DNA of 22,916 nt from an uncultured Clostridium sp. (GTDB lineage: Bacteria > Bacillota > Clostridia > Christensenellales > Borkfalkiaceae): positions 1 to 22,916 of the forward strand of contig USMU01000024.1 of assembly GCA_900555925.1 (NCBI GenBank), written 5' to 3'. Shown here in pieces: positions 17,301 to 21,574 of this stretch (position 1 is its first letter; each line of letters opens with the position of its first letter). Both the position numbers and the translations under genes were made by a program. The notes beneath the pieces were generated by a model. It had not been told where the DNA came from, made no database searches, and saw nothing but the letters and a program-made list of their open reading frames with translations.

Positions 17301-17727
17301 CCTTGGCATTCGTATTGTCCACACTGATAAAGTTTGCGCCTTCAAAGTCATATTCGCCGAGAAGTCCCGTTTCAAAATTAGAGGAAGCAGTCAATATTTC
17401 ATCGTCTTTGTCCCATACTTTTATAGACCAATCGTATTCCGTCGAGGAGGTCAATGTCTTTCCCCCGTATTCAATGGAAACGGAATTGTTGCTTTTAACC
17501 TTACCGCTGTCCCAAACGATCCTATCCCCGCTTTTGACAACAAGTTGATAGGCAGTCTGCGTCCATCCCGTCTTATCCGAACGAGTTTTCCAGCTAAATA
17601 GCGGAGTAGGATTATCCACACCGACGGGACGTTCCACATTATCGACAGTAAGATTGTAAATTTCCCCTAAATTTTTTTTCGGCACTCCCTTGTCATTCTC
17701 CACACAGCCAAAAAACGAAAAAGCCAT
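14335..17727 (-). CDS. GH78 alpha-L-rhamnosidase with LamG-like insertion
   Basis: A 1130-residue GH78 enzyme that removes terminal alpha-L-rhamnose. An N-terminal beta domain (about 25-120) is followed by an unusual insertion (about 125-330: YDFEGANF, FYMWQVN, a repeat of FSYDFEGSETG), which resembles a LamG-like sandwich. The standard N-terminal domain, beta-sandwich, alpha6/alpha6 barrel and C-terminal beta domain follow. CPQRDERLGW is at 709-718, with E714 the likely acid; TTTWERWDS contains E980, the likely base. AGGAGGG precedes the ATG. The N-terminus MAFSFFGC has a Cys at position 8 but no basic region and almost no hydrophobic core, so export as a lipoprotein is uncertain. It is the first gene of the locus, divergent from the AraC gene. 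Confidence 0.9.
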   Translation of the reverse strand: MAFSFFGCVENDKGVPKKNLGEIYNLTVDNVERPVGVDNPTPLFSWKTRSDKTGWTQTAYQLVVKSGDRIVWDSGKVKSNNSVSIEYGGKTLTSSTEYDWSIKVWDKDDEILTASSNFETGLLGEYDFEGANFISVDNTNAKVTDYTIDLDFIIDSCNQGFCFGMQGDGSFYMWQVNVSERSGRVLLRPHIKQNGDRTVTPAKGVDATDITAAVGDYTKPVHERIEVRGRTVKTYFGANEKELKLVSVYTGTEDIPLGKIGFRHCSHSGAVPEIGRYDNIIVKSGANTLFSYDFEGSETGFSGNRSTALDGGMLKVGTFDIVGEQIYTQPLENDTSVFRKSFFPSEKIVAAKLYTSGLGVFESYLNGERIGRRLPDGRIRYDELKPGSNEMGDRKMYYSYDVTRMLSAGKENVLFAMVTSGWWTGRVARRWGKQVAYWAKLVITYENGARDVIATDETWRSSAESPLLFADIYDGETYDARVSTEWMKPGYDDSLWCRVNVNTEFTGKLVSGYSATIVVRDDLEMTVQSVKIHKGIVGASDTHYGRANVVRTLRSGAFTLNEGETAVIDFGQNFAGREAFAVKGARGTKITVKHAEMLNDGNGAHERGNDGPEGTVYQAALRSALATTNYILSGEGIEEYHPSHTYYGFRYIQITADAPVTFHKLTGQVVTSVERDTGYVKASNEEVNRLFSNVRWGQYSNYLSVPSDCPQRDERLGWTADTQVFAQTGLYLGDNKNFLRKFMTDMSDAQREDGAIPGTVPTGQYGGNPTYWGGTGWADAAVIVPYRLYTMYGDPSVIEENWETMTKWMGYLAATNKLGGGRQWGDHLAFEANDSEVREQLGVIYYAWDAMMMAEMADAVGKSEEANDYRLIYRQEKEFFITRYVKSDGTLKRGVQTLCLYALYLDLLPDAQSVAAVTKQLVTNIENNGNKLGTGFLGTAIILPALTKIGRSDVAYTLLLQRNNPSWLYSVAQGATTTWERWDSYTLEKGFGDASMNSFNHYAYGAVAGWMFSSMAGIGYDSEHVGFKHIIFAPHPDMRIQSAEAAYESAFGLIRAKSFFEGTVWKYEASVPANTTARFELPVSEGASLTVNGKTIGQLALETDGIIYLGVEDGIAQFEAASGTFRFERA

Positions 17728-17749
17728 AACCGCCCTCCTGTGTGGATTT

Positions 17750-17778
17750 ATTGTAACATAAACTTTTTGGATTATCCA
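17750..17778 (-). promoter_or_regulatory. Candidate weak promoter of the sugar locus
   Basis: On the - strand TGGATA (17778-17773) and TACAAT (17755-17750) are 17 bp apart. The -10 box is 5/6 and the -35 box 4/6 of consensus. Transcription would start near 17743, a short leader before the ATG at 17727. A poor -35 box fits a promoter that needs an activator, such as the divergent AraC-type protein. Confidence 0.4.
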
Positions 17779-17784
17779 TACATT

Positions 17785-17802
17785 TTATTGCTTATAATTT
17801 GC
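17785..17802. promoter_or_regulatory. Candidate AraC-type operator (direct half-sites)
   Basis: TTATTGC (17785-17791) and AATTTGC (17796-17802) share the core ATTGC/TTTGC and lie 11 bp, one helical turn, apart. They sit immediately upstream of the candidate -35 box of the sugar locus, the usual place for an AraC-family activator. With only two imperfect copies this is a weak inference. Confidence 0.2.
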
Positions 17803-17838
17803 ACATTAGTGACATATTTAGGGTAAGATTAGAAAAAT

Positions 17839-17867
17839 TTGACATTCTGTTTGTATTTTGTTATAAT
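17839..17867 (+). promoter_or_regulatory. Consensus promoter of the AraC-family regulator
   Basis: TTGACA (17839-17844) and TATAAT (17862-17867) are a perfect match to consensus with a 17-bp spacer. Transcription would start about 36 nt before the ATG at 17911. Such a promoter implies constitutive, strong expression unless repressed. Confidence 0.9.
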
Positions 17868-17910
17868 TTAGGGGATATATTTCAATTATTAAAATAAGGA
17901 AAAATAAAAA

Positions 17911-18774
17911 ATGCGAACAACAGCAAAACAATCCTCTTGGGGACCCGCCGTGGGGGAAGAATTTAATTTCTTATTTTTCGATACGACAACAAACGATCCG
18001 ATTTATATTGAAAGTATAGGAATTTCTTATCCGAATTCCAACTATTACATTCATCGAGAAACGTCCGACTTTTTTATTTTTGAATACGTTATTTCCGGTA
18101 AAGGTTATATCGAAACAGCAGGGAAAAAATATGAAGTCAAAGCGGGAGACGTATATTGCCTCGAACCGGGGAAAGGGCATACTTATTATTCGGACAAAAA
18201 AGACCCCTATCAAAAAATTTGGATCAACATGTACAGTAATTTTTTGGGAAGCATATTCAGCCGATTTAAAATATCCGGTAAAATCGTATTTCCCAACAGT
18301 AATTGCCGTAAATACTTTGACGAAATTCTCGCACTTCGCAGTATTTCAGGAAACAGCAGCGTCATTTGTTACAGAGTTCTCGCTATTCTTCTCAATATCA
18401 TGTGTTCTCTTGCCGACCTTACTCAACAGCAACGCCAACAAATTCATATCCCCAATACTGCACTTTCAATAAAAAATCTTTTAGATCAAAATATTTATTC
18501 GACGGTAACGATACAACAGATTGCCGACTCTTTCAGTTACGATAAAGCTCATATTATTCGAGAATTTGAAAAACATTATCATCAAACTCCCTATCAATAT
18601 TTACTTTCCCAGAAAATCCTTATAGCAAAAAAATTGCTTTTAGGGACTAATGTCTCTATTACAAATATTAGCGAACAACTCGGTTTTAAAAGCGTTTTTT
18701 ATTTCTCTCGCCTGTTTAAGAAAAAAGTCGGTTTATCGCCCCGAGAATACCGAATTCAAAGTATTGAATCATAA
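17911..18774 (+). CDS. AraC-family transcriptional regulator
   Basis: A 287-residue protein of typical AraC length. The N-terminal half (about 20-110) is a cupin-like sensor domain (FFIFEYVISGKGYIETAGKK, AGDVYCLEPGKGHTYY). The C-terminal domain (about 185-283) has two helix-turn-helix motifs: VTIQQIADSFSYDKAHIIRE and SITNISEQLGFKSVFYFSR, followed by FKKKVGLSPREYR, the family signature. AAGGA precedes the ATG. It faces the sugar locus across a 183-bp divergent region, so it probably activates that locus in response to a sugar. Its GC content is distinctly low (about 35% in a 60-base sample at 18481-18540), against clearly GC-richer neighbouring genes, which hints at separate origin. The inducer is unknown. 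Confidence 0.92.
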   Translation: MRTTAKQSSWGPAVGEEFNFLFFDTTTNDPIYIESIGISYPNSNYYIHRETSDFFIFEYVISGKGYIETAGKKYEVKAGDVYCLEPGKGHTYYSDKKDPYQKIWINMYSNFLGSIFSRFKISGKIVFPNSNCRKYFDEILALRSISGNSSVICYRVLAILLNIMCSLADLTQQQRQQIHIPNTALSIKNLLDQNIYSTVTIQQIADSFSYDKAHIIREFEKHYHQTPYQYLLSQKILIAKKLLLGTNVSITNISEQLGFKSVFYFSRLFKKKVGLSPREYRIQSIES

Positions 18775-19087
18775 ACTAAATAGAAAGCGCCCCTTTTTCC
18801 TTCTTGTTTCCAATACTTTGCATGCAATTTGTTATATAGTTTAGCAAAAAGAAGTTTTTGTATATTCTCCTGCTTAAACCAACGCTCTTTTTCTAACAAG
18901 CGAATTTTACGAGACAAAGGGAGCTGCGTCGCACGACGCAACTCCCTTTGTCTAACTTGCCCTCACGGTGTATTCATATTCAAACTTTTTATTTTTTTAA
19001 TTTTGTATGATATACACGCTTTTTATCTTATCTGTATTCTGTATATTTTTATACGTCAAATATTTTTATAGGTAATTGATTTTTGTT
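18775..19087. other. Non-coding region between the AraC gene and the small XRE-linked gene
   Basis: About 313 bp of AT-rich sequence between two convergent genes. It contains the long palindrome at 18912-18953 and a perfect 10-bp palindrome TTGCATGCAA (18818-18827). A - strand frame (18756-18941) exists but starts with TTG inside the palindrome and shows no recognisable domain. I found no T-rich terminator for either gene. Confidence 0.5.
18912..18953. repeat. Long near-perfect palindrome
   Basis: AGACAAAGGGAG (18912-18923) pairs perfectly with CTCCCTTTGTCT (18942-18953). After one mismatch (18924/18941), TGCGTC (18925-18930) pairs with GACGCA (18935-18940) around a short loop. The result is an 18-bp stem on either strand. 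There is no T run on either side, so it is not an ordinary terminator. It could be a dispersed palindromic element or a trace of a mobile element; copies elsewhere in the genome would be needed to tell. Confidence 0.75.
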
Positions 19088-19546
19088 CTATATGGTAATC
19101 TTGATTTTTTCGTCGCCGTCGGAGGCTTCAAAGAGGACGAAACGCCCGTAACGGCGGCGAAATTTTTTCAGTTCCGAAAGCATTTCACAAACCGCGGAAA
19201 TGAGTTCAGATTTTTCTTCCGCCGTCATAGATTTCTTTTTTCTCGGCGCTTCGTCGGAAACATGTCCTTGTCCTTTCGATATGCTTTCAGAAAAGCGTTC
19301 CGTAGCTTTTCCGTCATCTTCACCCGTATTTTCGAGGATATGCCCCTCTGCTTTTCCTTCCCGTATATTTTCGGGTAAATCCTCGTTTCCGCTTTCACCA
19401 CGTACATCTTCGGGCAAAGGCGCCGCGATTTCTTCCGAAGCCTTCTTCGGACGGACGGCGAGTTTGAGAATCAATCGCAAAATCCAACGACTGAGCGGAA
19501 TATAAAAACAGCGGCGTTTTCCGTTTTCCAAAATTTCGATTTTCAT
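19088..19546 (-). CDS. Uncharacterised protein linked to XRE/SHOCT-like regulator
   Basis: A 152-residue protein of unknown function. The ATG at 19546 overlaps the regulator stop (ATGA), which indicates coupled translation; a GTG at 19555 is a less likely start. Residues 1-33 form a basic, hydrophobic segment (IPLSRWILRLILKLAV) that may associate with the membrane. About 34-105 is a charged, Glu/Gly-rich, probably disordered linker. The C-terminus (about 108-152) has a helix followed by RRYGRFVLFEASDGDEKIKI, which resembles the ending of the regulator (KLVEVQGDEGETVEVWVE). This suggests a shared, paired C-terminal strand unit. No enzyme motif is seen. Confidence 0.7.
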   Translation of the reverse strand: MKIEILENGKRRCFYIPLSRWILRLILKLAVRPKKASEEIAAPLPEDVRGESGNEDLPENIREGKAEGHILENTGEDDGKATERFSESISKGQGHVSDEAPRKKKSMTAEEKSELISAVCEMLSELKKFRRRYGRFVLFEASDGDEKIKITI

Positions 19547-20040
19547 TCCACCCACACTTCCACGGTTTCCCCCTCGTCCCCCTGTACCTCCACGAGTTTG
19601 CCCGTCACTCCGAGAGAGATGAGCGTAAGGATCTGTTTGAAATCGATGGATTTAATCCAATCGCTCTTTCCGCCGCCTATTTTGTTCATTAAGGCGTCGT
19701 TGCTCACTAAAATTTCGATGAGTTTTACAGGCAGATTGATATTTACTTTTTCTTTGCCCTCTCTGCCTCCGTTGACGCGGACGCGGAGAAGCATTTTATC
19801 GGTATCGGGCTTTCCCTCCGCCAATCTGGTGACGGGCCCCTGTCCGTCGTCCAAGAGTTCGTCCACGCTGATTCCGAAGGTTCGGGCCAAGGTTTTCAAT
19901 AAGGTAATATCGGGGTAGGAAACGTCGTTTTCCCATTTGGAAACCGCCTGCGGCGTGACGGAACAGATTTCGGCCAGCGCCTCCTGCGTGATTCCCTTCG
20001 CCTTGCGGCAAGCTGCAATGTTTTGTCCGATCGTCTTCAT
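19543..20040 (-). CDS. XRE-family regulator with C-terminal SHOCT-like region
   Basis: A 165-residue protein. The start is ATG at 20040, preceded by AAGGAG; an upstream extension of the frame is rejected. Residues 5-60 form the helix-turn-helix domain (ITQEALAEICSVTPQAVSKW, ENDVSYPDITLLKTLA), which binds DNA. Residues about 82-165 (LLRVRVNGGREGKEKVNINL to KLVEVQGDEGETVEVWVE) resemble the SHOCT-like region found in YvlB/LiaX-type proteins; this assignment is from memory of the pattern and is tentative. The pair may respond to an envelope or metabolic signal. Its stop overlaps the next gene start. Inverted repeats at 20111-20160 could be its own operator. Confidence 0.85.
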   Translation of the reverse strand: MKTIGQNIAACRKAKGITQEALAEICSVTPQAVSKWENDVSYPDITLLKTLARTFGISVDELLDDGQGPVTRLAEGKPDTDKMLLRVRVNGGREGKEKVNINLPVKLIEILVSNDALMNKIGGGKSDWIKSIDFKQILTLISLGVTGKLVEVQGDEGETVEVWVE

Positions 20041-20071
20041 AAAAAATCTCCTTTTTCTTTTCGTTGAATCT

Positions 20072-20160
20072 ATTATACCGCGCCGCCGCGCAAAAAACCA
20101 GCGACCGAAAGTTGATTTTCCCCCTTTTTTCTCCACCGTCGGTTGAAAGGCAAATCAACC
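20072..20160 (-). promoter_or_regulatory. Promoter and operator-like inverted repeats of the XRE gene
   Basis: A consensus -10 box TATAAT (- strand, 20077-20072) lies 32 bp before the XRE ATG. The -35 region is poor and the spacer is unusually GC-rich. Upstream, GTTGATTT (20111-20118) and AAATCAAC (20152-20159) form one inverted pair, and GGTTGA (20141-20146) and TCAACC (20155-20160) another. Such sites suit an autoregulated XRE protein. Confidence 0.5.
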
Positions 20161-20224
20161 CGCGGTTGTTTTCGGGCGTATTTCCCCGATTTTCCCGAAA
20201 ATTTTTCTTCGGAAACGGCAATCG

Positions 20225-20956
20225 TCAAAATCCCGAATCGGAAAACACCTTTCCGATTTTTTCCGCGATGACGAGTTCGGCGTTCCCGTCCGCCGGCGTC
20301 GAAGTGCGGTTGATTACGACGAGATGGCGACCGTGAAAATATTGCAGCAGTCCCGCGGCGGGATAGACGACCAGAGAAGTTCCTCCGACAATGAGCGTAT
20401 CCGCTCCCGCGACCGCCCTCACGGCTCCCGTAACAACGCGGTCGTCGAGCATTTCCCCATACAGCACCACGTCCGGCTTGACGATTCCGCCGCAGGAACA
20501 GCGCGGTACTCCGTCGGATGCGATGATCTCCGCCAAGGAATACGATTTTTTACATTTCGTACAAAAATTGCGCCAAACGCTGCCGTGAAGCTCGAATACA
20601 GCCTTACTGCCCGCCTTCTGATGCAGTCCGTCGATATTCTGCGTAACCACCGCTTTAAGTTTTCCCGCCCTTTCCAGCCTCGCCAAAGCGAGATGACAGG
20701 CGTTCGGTTCCGCATTCGGAAAAAGCATTTTCTTCTTATAAAACCGATAAAATTCCGCCGTATTTTCCATAAAAAATTCATGGGAAATAATCGTTTCGGG
20801 CGGATAATCGTACTCTTCACGGTACAGGCCGTCCTGCGAACGAAAATCGGGAATCCCGCTCTCCGTGCTCACTCCCGCGCCGCCGAAAAAGACGATGTTT
20901 TCGCTCGCCCCGATAATCTTCTTTAATCTCGCAATCTTCTCCTCATATTCCTGCAT
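20225..20956 (-). CDS. NAD-dependent protein deacylase (sirtuin, Sir2 family)
   Basis: A 243-residue sirtuin of normal bacterial length. The start is ATG at 20956, preceded by GGAGG; a longer frame upstream overlaps the DUF1858 gene out of phase and is rejected. NAD-binding motifs are GAGVSTESGIPDFR (26-39) and TQNIDGLH (105-112); the catalytic histidine is H124 in ELHG. Zinc ligands are C132, C135, C153 and C155. GTSLVVYPA (192-200) completes the NAD site. It removes acyl groups from lysines using NAD+. Its specificity is not visible. It lies 109 bp after the DUF1858 gene, past a hairpin terminator, with no clear promoter of its own. Confidence 0.95.
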   Translation of the reverse strand: MQEYEEKIARLKKIIGASENIVFFGGAGVSTESGIPDFRSQDGLYREEYDYPPETIISHEFFMENTAEFYRFYKKKMLFPNAEPNACHLALARLERAGKLKAVVTQNIDGLHQKAGSKAVFELHGSVWRNFCTKCKKSYSLAEIIASDGVPRCSCGGIVKPDVVLYGEMLDDRVVTGAVRAVAGADTLIVGGTSLVVYPAAGLLQYFHGRHLVVINRTSTPADGNAELVIAEKIGKVFSDSGF

Positions 20957-21031
20957 ACCGCCTTCCTCCTTTTTCTCACCGCGCCGAACGCCCGCCGCCT
21001 CTGCGCGCAAATTCCCGACTTTCGCAAAGAA

Positions 21032-21057
21032 ACGGCGCGGAACAAAGTCCGCGCCGT
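21032..21057. terminator. Hairpin terminator between DUF1858 and sirtuin genes
   Basis: ACGGCGCGGA (21032-21041) and TCCGCGCCGT (21048-21057) are perfect 10-bp arms around a 6-nt loop. On the - strand the tail is TTTCTTT, only moderately U-rich, so termination is probably partial. On the + strand the tail is CTTTTT. It starts 8 nt after the DUF1858 stop. Partial read-through would then supply the sirtuin. Confidence 0.65.
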
Positions 21058-21065
21058 CTTTTTCG

Positions 21066-21266
21066 TCAGTCTTCCAAACCTTCGTTGAGTTTGGCGAGCA
21101 ATTTATCGAGGTCCTCGCCGTGAACGGCAACGGCCTCCGCGACCGTCTCGCCGTGCGCCATCGCACAGCCGAAGCAGTGCATGCCCGCTTCCATGAGAAT
21201 GTCGGGCGCATTGGGATTGAGTTGCAAACATTCGGCAATCAAAGTATCCGCCGTAATTTTAGCCAT
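21066..21266 (-). CDS. DUF1858 domain redox protein
   Basis: A 66-residue protein of the DUF1858 family (about 60-70 residues long). The N-terminal half reads ITADTLIAECLQLNPNAPDI. MHCFGCAMAHGETVAEA carries a CxxC pair (C31, C34), which is typical of the family and of its suggested thiol or cluster-linked role. AAAGGAG precedes the ATG. The family is often found near hybrid-cluster and other iron-sulfur proteins. Here it sits beside a sirtuin and is read divergently from the iron-sulfur flavoprotein at 21575, so a redox role is plausible, but its exact function is unknown. Confidence 0.88.
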   Translation of the reverse strand: MAKITADTLIAECLQLNPNAPDILMEAGMHCFGCAMAHGETVAEAVAVHGEDLDKLLAKLNEGLED

Positions 21267-21298
21267 AAGGGTATCTCCTTTGTTTTTCTTTTTTTATT

Positions 21299-21327
21299 AT
21301 TTTAACACATTTTCGGAGAAATTACAA
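21299..21327 (-). promoter_or_regulatory. Candidate promoter of the DUF1858 gene
   Basis: On the - strand TTGTAA (21327-21322) and TAAAAT (21304-21299) are 17 bp apart. Transcription would start near 21292, about 26 nt before the ATG at 21266. The -35 box is 4/6 of consensus. Confidence 0.5.
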
Positions 21328-21397
21328 GGCGAGAAGCCCTTGTTTTTCAAAAATTTTTGCGAAAACTCCCCCGATGAAAAACTAAACCGAAGTTATC

Positions 21398-21418
21398 TTT
21401 TGTAACATTTTCACAAAA
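21398..21418. promoter_or_regulatory. Rex-like inverted repeat (distal site)
   Basis: TTTTGT (21398-21403) and ACAAAA (21413-21418) form an inverted repeat, with a perfect TTCACAA right half-site (21411-21417). This resembles the redox-sensor Rex operator TTGTGAA-N4-TTCACAA, but the spacing is one base short and the left half imperfect. It shares TTGTAACATTTT with the site at 21513. Confidence 0.3.
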
Positions 21419-21462
21419 ATCGATGTAATAAAGAAACAATCGGCAATCGTTTTTACTTTTAT

Positions 21463-21492
21463 TTGACTTACGTTATATATTCATGATAAAAT
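21463..21492 (+). promoter_or_regulatory. Promoter of the iron-sulfur flavoprotein gene
   Basis: TTGACT (21463-21468) and TAAAAT (21487-21492) are 18 bp apart; each box is 5/6 of consensus. Transcription would start near 21499, leaving a leader of about 75 nt before the ATG at 21575. That leader contains the inverted repeat at 21509-21538. Confidence 0.6.
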
Positions 21493-21508
21493 TATTAATG
21501 GTTTCATT

Positions 21509-21538
21509 AAAATTGTAACATTTTGAAAAAACAATTTT
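21509..21538. promoter_or_regulatory. Inverted repeat in the flavoprotein leader (proximal site)
   Basis: AAAATTGT (21509-21516) and ACAATTTT (21531-21538) are perfect 8-bp arms with a 14-nt centre. TTGTAACATTTT (21513-21524) repeats exactly a sequence at 21400-21411 on the other side of the promoter. A repressor binding both copies could block or loop the promoter. A hairpin in the mRNA is the alternative. Confidence 0.4.
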
Positions 21539-21574
21539 GAGAAAAATTTTCAACTGCTGAAAACGGGAGGAATT

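Noticed and set aside
18756..18941. A 61-residue - strand frame, Lys/Leu-rich, possibly a transposase remnant
   Set aside because: It begins with TTG inside the palindrome, overlaps the end of the AraC gene, and no transposase motif can be seen.
18912..18953. Palindrome as terminator of the AraC gene
   Set aside because: No T run follows on either strand and it lies about 140 bp past the AraC stop; kept only as a repeat.
20041..20136. N-terminal extension of the XRE regulator frame
   Set aside because: It covers the -10 box and the ribosome site, and the helix-turn-helix domain starts normally at the internal ATG (20040).
20957..21238. N-terminal extension of the sirtuin frame
   Set aside because: The extra 94 residues overlap the DUF1858 gene in another phase and lie before a good ribosome site at the internal ATG (20956).
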